This document shows positions 50,001-58,127 of a DNA stretch of 64,000 nucleotides, piece after piece. Both the position numbers and the translations under genes were made by a program. Position 1 is the first letter of the stretch. Each line of letters begins with the position of its first letter. This stretch comes from an uncultured Eubacteriales bacterium (GTDB taxonomy: Bacteria; Bacillota; Clostridia; Oscillospirales; Oscillospiraceae): assembly GCA_900316745.1 (NCBI GenBank), contig ONEB01000010.1:1-64000 (forward strand). Reading direction: 5' to 3'. A model generated the notes under the pieces. The model was not told where the DNA came from and made no database searches. It worked only from the letters and a program-made list of their open reading frames with translations.

Positions 50001-50632
50001 CGATCAGTGCACTCGGCACGCCGAACCTCGGCGCGATTGACGAATATGACCGCGTGAACACGCGCTACACGTTCCTCACCGAACAGCGTGAGGACGTGCT
50101 CAAGGCCAAGCGCGAGCTCACCGGCATCATCCATGATATCACCGGCGAGATGGAGACCATCTTCCGCCGGGAGTTTACGAACATCGACGAAGCGTTCCGC
50201 AAGACGTTTCTGGAGCTCTTCGGCGGCGGCAAGGCACAGCTGGTGCTGGAAGACCCTGAAAACGTGCTCGACTGCGGCATCGATATCCGCGTCCAGCCGC
50301 CCGGCAAGGCGGTCTCCGCGATCAGCCTGCTCTCCGGCGGTGAAAAATCATTCGTCGCAATCGCGCTGTATTTTGCGATCCTGAAGGTACGCCCGACGCC
50401 GTTTTGCGTCATGGACGAGATCGAAGCCGCGCTCGACGAGGCAAATGTCGCCCGTTTTGCCGCCTACATGCGCACGATCTCGGAGCACACGCAGTTTCTT
50501 GTCATCACGCACCGCCGCGGCACGATGGAGGAAGCAGACCATCTCTTCGGTGTCACGATGCAGGAAAAGGGCATCTCCCGCGTGATCGCGCTGTCGCTCG
50601 ATGAGGCGACGAAATCCGTTTCAAAGGAGTAA
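47066..50632 (+). CDS. smc: chromosome segregation protein SMC
   Basis: An 1188-residue condensin ATPase. The N-terminal head starts YLRAIEIQGFKSFADKT and has the Walker A site GPNGAGKSNLSD; coiled coils run from about 170 to 500, a hinge of about 500-660 includes GGSLTGGSAARGSG, then a return coil, and the C-terminal head has signature LLSGGEKSF and Walker B FCVMDEIEAALDEAN. The TTG start at 47066 is accepted because the conserved opening sequence begins there and GAGGG precedes it. It forms an operon with ftsY seven bases later. Confidence 0.97.
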   Translation: MYLRAIEIQGFKSFADKTRLTFDRDITAIVGPNGAGKSNLSDAILWVMGEQRTRTLRGGKMEDVIFGGTEKRGALGFAQVSLILDNSAGLFNVEQDEVTITRRYYRSGESEYYINREACRLRDIHELLMDTGLGRDGYSIIGQGRIAEIVGNKSTERREIFEEAAGISRYRYRKEESERKLARTEENLLRINDKVDELELQIEPLRNQAAAARKYLDLRAELKDMEVSVWMETLDRLKVQNETVQRDYAAAQENLAGAQRELDRLYAESENIAAKMREQDVQAEQLRERVSEAERMSAAAESDAAVLRANLSTGSETIARMRLEVSEQGDRVQALRDQITSGRTRLNAIAGEMKTLSDKIAETISAIETNTADSGAADKAFASILERENAAAALLAERRTAITMLADQSQSLLDRESALQSASADAGEKRAALEQELEEKTAALTSAREDVQKYTERRRERAQAAQQADHALREAEAKLSGVTVDLRAAQSRLQMLEDLERGYEGYSKAVKTVMRESERGALRGIHGPVANLVKADDRYALAVETALGAAMQHIIVDTQRNGAAAIELLKKRDGGRATFLPLDTIRPQHLNDVPSNAAGYIGVAADLVRCDARYNDIVRNLLGRTVVAESLSHAIAMARGTGNRVRIVTLDGQVVNAGGSLTGGSAARGSGIISRANELARLRTAAARLTADKECAEKTVLECGDALENARTLLETATERYDMAQTALQTAAREETQVRLLLDAAHAAMEDQERTLSDIRAEQELHQQRIRDARDAAASAEAALEAVRTERAESEDGRERFDRRRQELAEQLAHLRADSASLDAERETIEGSLSQIDALFHELSDDREARLTAITEAENNTALLQTQLREKEAVAAALQTQIEERRAALSAGQTRRMELEGMRTRADKQVQEQNRALLDMQGLVSRFEQKKLAADMEEKQLLDKLWDSYELSHSAAQRLRKPIESMNKANRRVSELRRSISALGTPNLGAIDEYDRVNTRYTFLTEQREDVLKAKRELTGIIHDITGEMETIFRREFTNIDEAFRKTFLELFGGGKAQLVLEDPENVLDCGIDIRVQPPGKAVSAISLLSGGEKSFVAIALYFAILKVRPTPFCVMDEIEAALDEANVARFAAYMRTISEHTQFLVITHRRGTMEEADHLFGVTMQEKGISRVIALSLDEATKSVSKE

Positions 50633-50638
50633 CGCTGT

Positions 50639-51550
50639 ATGGGCATTTTTGATAAATTCAAACAGGGGCTGACCAAGACCAAAAAGGTCATGGACGTCCA
50701 GCTCACCGGCATCTTTGCCGAATATGACCCCAACGATACCGAGGAGTTCTTCGAGGATCTGGAGGAATGCCTGATCCTTGCCGATACCGGCATCCAGACG
50801 ACCGAGCGCGCCATGAACGAGCTGCGCGAGGCAATCGAGACGAAAAAGCTCCGTGACGGCGCGTCCGTCAAGCAGGAGTTTGTGCGCATTCTCACGAAGA
50901 TCATCAAGGTGCAGGACACGATGCTCCTGACCACCACGCAGCCGTCCGTCATTCTGGTTGTCGGCGTCAACGGCGTGGGGAAGACTACGACGATCGGAAA
51001 GCTCGCCTGCCAGATGGACAAGGAGGGCTATAACGTGCTCCTCTCCGCCGCCGATACGTTCCGCGCCGCCGCCTCCGAGCAGCTCACGGTCTGGGCCAAG
51101 CGCGCCGGCGTTGAGATCGTCAAGCACGGCGAGGGCTCCGATCCCGCATCTGTCGTATTCGACTCCATCCAGGCAGCAAAGGCGCGCGGCACGGATATCA
51201 TCATCGTCGATACCGCCGGACGTCTGCACAACAAGACGAATCTGATGAACGAGCTCAACAAGATCACGCGCGTCATCCGCCGGGAGCTCCCCGACGCCGA
51301 TATGGAGACGCTCATGGTGCTCGACGCCACGACCGGACAGAACGGTCTCATTCAGGCAAAACAGTTCATGGAAACCGCCGATCTCACCGGCATCGTGCTC
51401 ACGAAGCTCGACGGCACGGCAAAGGGCGGCATCGTCTTTGCCATTGCCGACCAGCTGCAGCTTCCCGTGAAATACGTCGGCGTCGGCGAGAAAATCGACG
51501 ACCTGCTGGAGTTTAAGCCGGTCGAGTTTGTGGAAGCCCTGCTCAGTTAA
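50639..51550 (+). CDS. ftsY: signal recognition particle receptor FtsY
   Basis: A 303-residue SRP GTPase that docks ribosome-SRP complexes to the membrane. It has the NG domain only: no long acidic A domain, typical of Firmicutes. G motifs are GVNGVGKTTTIGKLA, DTFRAAASEQL, VDTAGRL and TKLDGTAKGG, with a QNGLIQAKQF block. Coupled to smc upstream. Confidence 0.96.
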   Translation: MGIFDKFKQGLTKTKKVMDVQLTGIFAEYDPNDTEEFFEDLEECLILADTGIQTTERAMNELREAIETKKLRDGASVKQEFVRILTKIIKVQDTMLLTTTQPSVILVVGVNGVGKTTTIGKLACQMDKEGYNVLLSAADTFRAAASEQLTVWAKRAGVEIVKHGEGSDPASVVFDSIQAAKARGTDIIIVDTAGRLHNKTNLMNELNKITRVIRRELPDADMETLMVLDATTGQNGLIQAKQFMETADLTGIVLTKLDGTAKGGIVFAIADQLQLPVKYVGVGEKIDDLLEFKPVEFVEALLS

Positions 51551-51568
51551 AATGATGGGAGAATGGCA

Positions 51569-52165
51569 ATGATCTTAGCAAGCAACAACGCGCATAAGGT
51601 GACCGAGGTTCAGGCCATTCTCGCCGATCTCGGTGAGGAGATCATCCCCCAGCGAGAGGCGGGGTGCGATTTTGAGGTCGAGGAAACCGGCACGACGTTT
51701 GAGGAAAACGCCTATCTCAAGGCCATCGCCGTGACCCGCGCCACGGGGCAGCCCGCCATCGCGGACGACTCCGGGCTGGAGGTGGACGCGCTCGGCGGCG
51801 AGCCCGGCGTCTATTCCGCGCGTTATACCGGAAACCACGAGGACACCGATGAAGACCGCAACAACTATCTTCTGAAAAAGCTCGGCGATACGCCGATGGA
51901 ACAAAGAACCGCGCGGTTCGTCTCCTGCATCTGCCTGACGTTCCCGAACGGCGATGTGCTGCGTGCTCGCGGCACGATGGAGGGGAAGATCCTCTTTGCC
52001 GCGCGCGGCAAAAACGGCTTCGGCTATGATCCGCTGTTTCAGACAGACGGGTATGACCGCTCCAACGGAGAGCTCACGCCCGAGGAAAAAAACGCGATCT
52101 CACACCGCGGCAAAGCGCTGCGGCAGATCCGGAAAGAATTGGAGAAATATTATGCTGACAAGTAA
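51569..52165 (+). CDS. rdgB: XTP/dITP diphosphatase (RdgB/HAM1-like)
   Basis: A 198-residue nucleotide-pool cleaner that hydrolyses dITP and XTP to the monophosphates. Conserved blocks are LASNNAHK at the N-terminus, DDSGLEVDALGG with the catalytic Asp, YSARYTG, and FGYDPLF and ISHRGKALRQ at the C-terminus. Start at 51569, with GGGAG seven bases upstream; the ATG at 51563 sits too close to it. Overlaps yhbY by 14 bases. Confidence 0.95.
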   Translation: MILASNNAHKVTEVQAILADLGEEIIPQREAGCDFEVEETGTTFEENAYLKAIAVTRATGQPAIADDSGLEVDALGGEPGVYSARYTGNHEDTDEDRNNYLLKKLGDTPMEQRTARFVSCICLTFPNGDVLRARGTMEGKILFAARGKNGFGYDPLFQTDGYDRSNGELTPEEKNAISHRGKALRQIRKELEKYYADK

Positions 52166-52457
52166 ACAGCGCGCATATCTGCGCGGTCTTGCCGCCCACG
52201 AGGACACGATCGTCCATATCGGTAAGGGCGGTATCACGGACAATATCATCATCCAGATGCAGGATGCGCTCAAAGCCCGCGAGCTCGTCAAGGGCCGTGT
52301 GCTGGAAGCGTCCCTGCTCACGGCGCGGGAGGCCTGCGACGCGCTCTGCGAAGCGTGCAGGGCCGAGGGCGTACAGGTCATCGGCTCGAAGTTTGTGCTC
52401 TATAAGCGCAACGAGGAGAAGCCGAAGATCGAGCTTCCGAAAACGAAAAAGAAATGA
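52152..52457 (+). CDS. yhbY: YhbY family RNA-binding protein
   Basis: A 101-residue CRM-domain protein. The opening LTSKQRAYLRGLAA and the loop KGGITDN (GxxG-like) bind RNA; GKG and KFVLYKRN close the fold. Family members associate with pre-50S ribosomal particles. The gene is upstream of nadD in many Firmicutes, as here, with a four-base overlap. Confidence 0.93.
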   Translation: MLTSKQRAYLRGLAAHEDTIVHIGKGGITDNIIIQMQDALKARELVKGRVLEASLLTAREACDALCEACRAEGVQVIGSKFVLYKRNEEKPKIELPKTKKK

Positions 52458-53626
52458 AGCTTGCCATCTACGGCGGAAGCTTCAATCCGCCCCATCTCGG
52501 CCATACAGCAGCCATCCTCGCCGTGCAGAAAGCCATCTGCCCGGATGAGCTTCGCGTGATCCCCGCGGCGATCCCGCCGCATAAAAAGCTTCCCGCCGGA
52601 AGCCCCGGAGCCGCCGAGCGGCTGCATCTGGCGCAGCTTGCATTCGGCGATATCCCCGGCGTTACGGTTTCCGACATGGAGCTGAAGCGCAGCGGGAAGA
52701 GCTATACCGCCGATACGATCCGGGCTCTGAAGAAAGAAAACCCCGGCGCGAAGCTCTATCTCATCGTCGGCACGGACATGCTCGAAACCTTCACCGAGTG
52801 GTATGATTATGCATACATCCTGCGCTCGGTGACGCTTGTGGCGCTTGCGCGTGATTTCGGCGAGCTGGAGCACGTGCGCGAGAGCGCCAAAGCGCTCCGC
52901 GAAAGCCACCATGCCCGCATACGCGTGCTGACGGCCCAGCCGCTGCCGATTTCTTCAACACAGCTGCGCATGCTGCTGCCCAGGCGCCACGGCACGGAAT
53001 TCTTAAATCCCAGGGTCTACGCCGCCATCATTCAGAAGCGGCATTACGGCGCGCAGCCGAACTTCGACTGGCTTCGCGAGCAGACGTATCCGATGCTCAA
53101 GCCGAGAAGAGTCGCCCATGTCTGGGGCTGCGAGCATGAAGCGCGCCGGCTTGCCGAGCATTGGGGCTGCGACGTTGATCTTGCCGCGGAAGCCGGAATT
53201 TTACACGATATCACGAAAAAATTTGAGCTAACTGATCAATTGCTATTGTCGCAGAAGTATGGTATTATAAACGATACGATAGAAACAGAAAACATCAAGC
53301 TTCTGCATGCGAAAACCGGTGCTGCTGTGGCGCGCGAACTCTACGGCGTCCCGGACGCCGTCTATGACGCGATCCGCTGGCACACCACCGGCAAGCCCGA
53401 TATGACGCTTTTGGAAAAGATCATCTATATGGCCGATTACATCGAGCCGACACGCGACTTTCCCGGCGTCGAGCCGCTGCGCAGACTGGCATATCTGAAT
53501 CTCGACCGCGCCATGGCGCTCGGGCTGCAGATGAGCCTGGACGAGCTGCTCGAAAAGGGAGTGGCGCCGCATCCGAATACTGCGGATGCGCTGAATTGGT
53601 ATCAACAACAGGGAGGACAATTATAA
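52454..53626 (+). CDS. nicotinate-nucleotide adenylyltransferase fused to HD-domain hydrolase (NadD-YqeK)
   Basis: A 390-residue fusion. Residues 1-195 are NadD, an adenylyltransferase making nicotinate adenine dinucleotide: GGSFNPPHLGH (7-17) and ISSTQLR (166-172). Residues about 205-390 are a YqeK-like HD hydrolase: RVAHVWGCEHEA, metal-binding His251-Asp252 in GILHDITKK, and IRWHTTGKP. In Bacillus the two are adjacent separate genes. YqeK-type proteins cleave diadenosine tetraphosphate symmetrically. Overlaps yhbY by four bases. Confidence 0.93.
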   Translation: MKLAIYGGSFNPPHLGHTAAILAVQKAICPDELRVIPAAIPPHKKLPAGSPGAAERLHLAQLAFGDIPGVTVSDMELKRSGKSYTADTIRALKKENPGAKLYLIVGTDMLETFTEWYDYAYILRSVTLVALARDFGELEHVRESAKALRESHHARIRVLTAQPLPISSTQLRMLLPRRHGTEFLNPRVYAAIIQKRHYGAQPNFDWLREQTYPMLKPRRVAHVWGCEHEARRLAEHWGCDVDLAAEAGILHDITKKFELTDQLLLSQKYGIINDTIETENIKLLHAKTGAAVARELYGVPDAVYDAIRWHTTGKPDMTLLEKIIYMADYIEPTRDFPGVEPLRRLAYLNLDRAMALGLQMSLDELLEKGVAPHPNTADALNWYQQQGGQL

Positions 53627-53628
53627 AA

Positions 53629-54831
53629 ATGAGACGGAAAGATCAGGAGCGTTACCAGCGCGAATATGAAGAACTGAACGGCGGCTTCGTCGAGGCGCCC
53701 TCCGGGGGCTTTGTCGATGAAGGTTCCGTCGAATACAATCGTCAGCTGCGATTGGAAGCGCAGCGCCGCGCGGAAGACCGGCAGCGCCGCTATCAGCTGT
53801 ACCTCAAGGCGCAGGAGCAGGAGCGCAGGCGCACCCGCACCCGCCGCATTCTGCTTGCCGTTGTCGCCGTGCTGGCGCTTGCGGTCGCAGCCGGCTTTGT
53901 GATCTGGCGTTCCTGGGCGCGAAAGCCCGAGGTAAAGTCTGAAAAGCCCGCGCTTGTCAACGCGCAGGAGGGCGCCGTCTCCCGCGGGGAGGACACCTTT
54001 ACGCTGCTGATCGCCGGCAAGGACAAGGCAGCCGGCCTCACGGATACGATCCTGCTCGGCAAGTTTGACGCAAAGGAGCACAGCGCGCATTTTTACAGCA
54101 TCCCGCGCGACACCTGCGTGAACGAGGATTGGACGACCAAGAAAGTCAACCAGTACTACACCTCCGCCGGCGGCGGACAGGATGGCGTGAATGCGATGCT
54201 CGCCGGCGCCAAGAAGCTGCTCGGCTTCCAGGTCGACCACTATATGATCATCGACCTTGAGGCGTTCATGGAGATCGTCGATACGGTCGGCGGCGTGGAG
54301 TTCGATGTGCCGATCGACATGGATTATGATGATCCGTGGCAGGACCTGTCCATCCATGTCAAGAAAGGCCCGCAGAGACTCAACGGCATGGATGCGATGG
54401 GCGTCTGGCGTTACCGCAAGACCTATGTCAACGGCGATATCGGCCGTCTGGATGTGCAGCATGATCTGCTGAAATCGGTCGTCAAGCAGACGCTGTCGAT
54501 CGGCAATATCAAGAATCTCGACAAGATCATCGACATCATCGACAAGCGTGTCGAAACGGATCTCTCGACCGGCAACCTCGCGTATTTCGCCGAGCAGTTC
54601 CTCCAGATGAAGGAAGAAAACGTCACGTTTGATACTGCACCCGGCAACTACAACGGCATGATGAACAAGCTCAGCTACGTCTTCCTCTATCCGGATCAGT
54701 GGCTGGAGTGCATCAACACCTATATCAACCCCTACGATGTGGCAATCTCGCTGGAGGACCTTGATATCGTTTATGAGACCGGAAGCGGCTTTGCCGCCAC
54801 CAGCGGACAGCTTGCCAAAAACTTCCCGTAA
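53629..54831 (+). CDS. LCP family protein (LytR-CpsA-Psr)
   Basis: A 400-residue cell-wall protein: a cytoplasmic basic/acidic region (1-73), a membrane helix (about 74-93), then an extracellular LCP domain with LLIAGKD, LTDTILLGKFD, SIPRDTCV, the HYMIIDLEAF and GGVEFDVP blocks, and RYRKTY. LCP enzymes transfer lipid-linked polymers (teichoic acids or capsule) to peptidoglycan. The ribosome site GGGAGG is a little far (12 bases) from the ATG at 53629. Confidence 0.9.
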   Translation: MRRKDQERYQREYEELNGGFVEAPSGGFVDEGSVEYNRQLRLEAQRRAEDRQRRYQLYLKAQEQERRRTRTRRILLAVVAVLALAVAAGFVIWRSWARKPEVKSEKPALVNAQEGAVSRGEDTFTLLIAGKDKAAGLTDTILLGKFDAKEHSAHFYSIPRDTCVNEDWTTKKVNQYYTSAGGGQDGVNAMLAGAKKLLGFQVDHYMIIDLEAFMEIVDTVGGVEFDVPIDMDYDDPWQDLSIHVKKGPQRLNGMDAMGVWRYRKTYVNGDIGRLDVQHDLLKSVVKQTLSIGNIKNLDKIIDIIDKRVETDLSTGNLAYFAEQFLQMKEENVTFDTAPGNYNGMMNKLSYVFLYPDQWLECINTYINPYDVAISLEDLDIVYETGSGFAATSGQLAKNFP

Positions 54832-54887
54832 CACCACCCCAAATCTTCCCGGGGACTGACCTCCCCGAACTGAATGGAGCGATTAAT

Positions 54888-55250
54888 ATGATGCCTGCAA
54901 AAGAAATGGCGATGCAGATCGTCAAAACCATGGACAGCAAAAAGGGTTTGGATATCCGACTACTGCACACCGGGGATATTACCGTTCTTGCTGAATACTT
55001 TGCCATCTGCACCGCAAGCTCTCCGACGCATGTGAAAACACTGACCGAGGAGATCGACCATGTCATGTCCGAGTTGGGTGAGCCGCCGCTTCGCCGCGAG
55101 GGTCACCGCAGCGGCAGCTGGGTTTTGCTTGACTTCGGCTGTGTGATCGTCCATGTGTTTATGGACGAGGCTCGCAAGTTCTATGATCTGGAGCGACTAT
55201 GGAGCGATGCAGAGAACGTCGATCTATCCGACATTCTTACGGAAAACTGA
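54888..55250 (+). CDS. rsfS: ribosomal silencing factor RsfS
   Basis: A 120-residue factor that binds uL14 of the 50S subunit and blocks subunit joining under nutrient limitation. Family blocks: DIRLLHTGDITVLAEYFAIC, SPTHVKTLTEEI, SGSWVLLDFGCVIVHVF and YDLERLW near the C-terminus. It lies between the LCP gene and leuS, the usual Firmicutes neighbourhood. Confidence 0.95.
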   Translation: MMPAKEMAMQIVKTMDSKKGLDIRLLHTGDITVLAEYFAICTASSPTHVKTLTEEIDHVMSELGEPPLRREGHRSGSWVLLDFGCVIVHVFMDEARKFYDLERLWSDAENVDLSDILTEN

Positions 55251-55259
55251 TGCTCCCGC

Positions 55260-55276
55260 CGGGGCGCTCCGCCCCG
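55260..55276. other. small GC-rich hairpin before leuS
   Basis: CGGGGCG (55260-55266) with CGCCCCG (55270-55276), triloop CTC, not followed by a T-run. It may pause or attenuate transcription into leuS; too short a leader for a leucine T-box. Confidence 0.4.
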
Positions 55277-55306
55277 ATTCCAGATTTAGAAAGAGTGTGA
55301 AAAACG

Positions 55307-57730
55307 ATGAAATATGATTTTGCTGCAATTGAAAAGAAATGGCAGGCAAACTGGGAAGTTACCAAGCCCTATGCCGCCGTTACCGGTGATCCCCGCCCGA
55401 AGTTCTACGGCCTGATCGAGTTCCCGTATCCCTCCGGACAGGGTCTGCACGTCGGTCATCCGCGTCCGTTTACGGCGATGGATATCGTCTGCCGCAAGCG
55501 CCGTATGCAGGGCTACAACGTGCTGTTCCCGATCGGCTTTGATGCGTTCGGTCTGCCCACCGAAAACTACGCCATCAAAAACCACATCCATCCCTCGATC
55601 GTCACGAAGAACAACATCAAGACCTTCACCGATCAGCTGAAAATGCTCGGCTATGGCTTTGACTGGGATCGCTGCGTGGATACCACCGACCCGAAATACT
55701 ACAAGTGGACGCAGTGGATCTTCCTCAAGTTTTTCGAAAACGACATGGCGTATAAGACCACCATGCCCGTCAACTGGTGCACCGGCTGCAAATGCGTCCT
55801 GGCGAATGAAGAGGTCGTTGACGGCGTCTGCGAGCGCTGCGACAGCCCCGTTGTTCAGAAAGAAAAGAGCCAGTGGATGCTGCGCATCACGAAGTATGCC
55901 CAGCGCCTGATCGATGATCTGGATGACGTGGACTTCATCAACCGCGTCAAGATCCAGCAGCGCAACTGGATTGGCCGCTCCGAGGGCGTCGAAGTCGACT
56001 TTAAGGTCTCCACCGGCGATACAATGACGGTCTTCACCACCCGTGCGGACACGCTCTTCGGCGTTTCGTACATGGTGCTCAGCCCCGAGCAGCCTTTCCT
56101 CGATCAGTGGAAGGACCAGATCGGGAACTGGGATGAGGTCGAGGCTTACCGCAAGGAGGCCGCCCGCAAGAGCGACTTTGAGCGCGGCGAGCTCAACAAG
56201 GAAAAGACCGGCGTGCGTCTCGAGGGCATCACCGTCGTGAATCCCGCGAACGGAGAGACAATCCCTGTCTTCGTTTCCGACTATGTCCTCATGGGCTACG
56301 GCACCGGCTGCGTCATGGGCGTGCCGGGTCACGACCAGCGTGACTGGGACTTCGCCACGAAGTTCGGTCTGCCCATCATTGAGGTCGTCGAGGGCGGCGA
56401 CGTCACCAAAGAGGCCTATGTCGCCAAGGAAGACGGCATCATGGTCAACTCCGGCTTCATGAACGGCATGACCGTCAAGGAAGCCATTCCCGCCATGAAA
56501 GACTATGCCGAGGCGCACGGCTTCGGCAAGCGCAAGGTCAACTATAAGCTCCGCGACTGGGTCTTCACCCGTCAGCGCTACTGGGGTGAACCGATCCCGC
56601 TCGTCAACTGCGAAAAGTGCGGCTGGGTCGCCATTCCCGAGAGTGAGCTGCCGCTCGAGCTGCCGATGGTCGAAAGCTATGAGCTCACCGACGACGGCGA
56701 GAGCCCGCTCTCGAAGATGACCGACTGGGTGAACACCACCTGCCCGAAGTGCGGCGGTCCTGCCAAGCGCGAGACCGATACCATGCCCAACTGGGCTGGC
56801 TCCTGCGTCTACTATGTGCGCTATCTCGATCCGCACAACGACGAGGCAATCGCCAGCAAGGAAGCCATGGACTACTGGATGCCCGTTGACTGGTACAACG
56901 GCGGCATGGAGCATACCACCCTGCACCTGCTTTACAGCCGCTTCTGGTATAAGTTCCTCTATGACATCGGCGTTGTGCCCACCAAGGAGCCCTATGCCAA
57001 GCGCACGAGCCATGGCATGATCCTCGGCGAGGGCGGCGAGAAGATGTCGAAGTCCCGCGGCAATGTCGTCAACCCCAACGACATCGTCAACGAGTTCGGC
57101 GCGGACACGCTGCGTCTGCACATCATGTTCATCGGCGACTTTGAAAAAGCCGTCTCCTGGGCGAACGACGCCGTCAAGGGCTCCAAGCGCTTCCTCGACC
57201 GTGTCTGGAACCTCGGCGAGCGCTGCTCCGATGATGAGAATGTCACGCCTGAAAATGAAGCCATCCTCAACAAGACCGTCAAGAAGGTCACCGAGGACAT
57301 CGAGGAGCTCAAGATGAACACGGCCATCGCCGCCATGATGACCATGGTCAACGAGTTCACGACGCGCGGCTGCAGCAAGGGCGATCTGGAGATTTTGCTG
57401 AAGCTGCTCAGTCCTTTCGTTCCGCACATTGTCGAGGAGATCTGGGAGATGAAGGGCTTTGCCGCAAAGTACGGCAAGATGTGCATGCAGTCGGACTGGC
57501 CGACCTACGACGAGAGCAAGATTGCAGCCTCCACGGTCGAGATGGCCGTGCAGGTGGCGGGCAAGCTCAAGGGTACCGTCGTTGTCCCCGTGGACAGCGA
57601 TCAGGATACCGTCATGGCAGAGGCCATGAAACTCGAAAAGGTTCAGCGTATGATGCCGGGCATGCAGGTGTTCAAGGTCATCTTCAAGCAGAACAAGATT
57701 TTGAATCTCATTTTGAAGCCGGAAGCCTAA
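55307..57730 (+). CDS. leuS: leucyl-tRNA synthetase
   Basis: An 807-residue class I synthetase. The HIGH motif is YPSGQGLHVGHPRP near residue 45, a connective/editing domain follows (about 220-390, TTRADTLFGVSYM), and the KMSKS motif is KMSKSRGN. C-terminal anticodon-binding helices end at NKILNLILKPEA. The gene closes the smc-to-leuS run. The ribosome site is weak (AAAGAG). Confidence 0.97.
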   Translation: MKYDFAAIEKKWQANWEVTKPYAAVTGDPRPKFYGLIEFPYPSGQGLHVGHPRPFTAMDIVCRKRRMQGYNVLFPIGFDAFGLPTENYAIKNHIHPSIVTKNNIKTFTDQLKMLGYGFDWDRCVDTTDPKYYKWTQWIFLKFFENDMAYKTTMPVNWCTGCKCVLANEEVVDGVCERCDSPVVQKEKSQWMLRITKYAQRLIDDLDDVDFINRVKIQQRNWIGRSEGVEVDFKVSTGDTMTVFTTRADTLFGVSYMVLSPEQPFLDQWKDQIGNWDEVEAYRKEAARKSDFERGELNKEKTGVRLEGITVVNPANGETIPVFVSDYVLMGYGTGCVMGVPGHDQRDWDFATKFGLPIIEVVEGGDVTKEAYVAKEDGIMVNSGFMNGMTVKEAIPAMKDYAEAHGFGKRKVNYKLRDWVFTRQRYWGEPIPLVNCEKCGWVAIPESELPLELPMVESYELTDDGESPLSKMTDWVNTTCPKCGGPAKRETDTMPNWAGSCVYYVRYLDPHNDEAIASKEAMDYWMPVDWYNGGMEHTTLHLLYSRFWYKFLYDIGVVPTKEPYAKRTSHGMILGEGGEKMSKSRGNVVNPNDIVNEFGADTLRLHIMFIGDFEKAVSWANDAVKGSKRFLDRVWNLGERCSDDENVTPENEAILNKTVKKVTEDIEELKMNTAIAAMMTMVNEFTTRGCSKGDLEILLKLLSPFVPHIVEEIWEMKGFAAKYGKMCMQSDWPTYDESKIAASTVEMAVQVAGKLKGTVVVPVDSDQDTVMAEAMKLEKVQRMMPGMQVFKVIFKQNKILNLILKPEA

Positions 57731-57739
57731 ATTCAGAGC

Positions 57740-57768
57740 TTGACATTCAGTCTGTTTGCGTTTATAAT
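57740..57768 (+). promoter_or_regulatory. consensus promoter of rpsU
   Basis: -35 TTGACA (57740-57745), 17-base spacer, -10 TATAAT (57763-57768), a perfect sigma-A match right after leuS. Confidence 0.85.
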
Positions 57769-57780
57769 ATCTCTGCTAAA

Positions 57781-57817
57781 GCCATGAACTTATGGCCCTT
57801 AAAACACCGATCGGTGT
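57781..57817 (+). promoter_or_regulatory. paired hairpins in the rpsU leader
   Basis: GCCAT/ATGGC (57781-57796) followed by a perfect 14-base palindrome ACACCGATCGGTGT (57804-57817), just upstream of the strong GGAGGGAGGG ribosome site. A ribosomal-protein or operator element is possible; not a known class. Confidence 0.5.
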
Positions 57818-57838
57818 ATTTGGAGGGAGGGAAAATAA

Positions 57839-58024
57839 ATGTCTGAAGTCTACGTCAAGGAGAATGAATCTCTGGACAATGCTCTGAAAAGATTCAAGCG
57901 TAGCTGCGCCAAGGCCGGTGTCCTTTCTGATCTTCGCAAGAAAGAGTACTATCAGAGCCCCAGCGTCAAGCGTCGCAAGAAATCCGAAGCGGCTCGCAAG
58001 AACAAGAACAAGCGCTACTATTGA
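57839..58024 (+). CDS. rpsU: 30S ribosomal protein S21
   Basis: A 61-residue ribosomal protein bS21, lysine/arginine-rich with the family blocks [20 protein letters not shown] and [10 protein letters not shown]. It sits near the 16S 3' end (anti-Shine-Dalgarno side) and helps initiation. Monocistronic here with its own strong promoter and terminator. Confidence 0.96.
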   Translation: MSEVYVKENESLDNALKRFKRSCAKAGVLSDLRKKEYYQSPSVKRRKKSEAARKNKNKRYY

Positions 58025-58028
58025 TCTT

Positions 58029-58063
58029 AAAAAACCGAAGCTCCATTCGAGCTTCGGTTTTTT
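58029..58063 (+). terminator. terminator of rpsU
   Basis: A6-CCGAAGCTC (58029-58043) with GAGCTTCGG-T6 (58049-58063), loop CATTC. Confidence 0.92.
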
Positions 58064-58067
58064 CTCG

Positions 58068-58096
58068 TTTACACGAATTGCCTTTTGTGATACAAT
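58068..58096 (+). promoter_or_regulatory. promoter of prfA operon
   Basis: -35 TTTACA (58068-58073), 17-base spacer, -10 TACAAT (58091-58096), 31 bases before the prfA ATG. Confidence 0.65.
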
Positions 58097-58127
58097 GAAT
58101 GGCTGAATGATGAAAGGAGGGAGACAC

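Noticed and set aside
55251-55306. Leucine T-box upstream of leuS
   Set aside because: Only 56 bases separate rsfS and leuS, holding one small GC hairpin and no T-box consensus.
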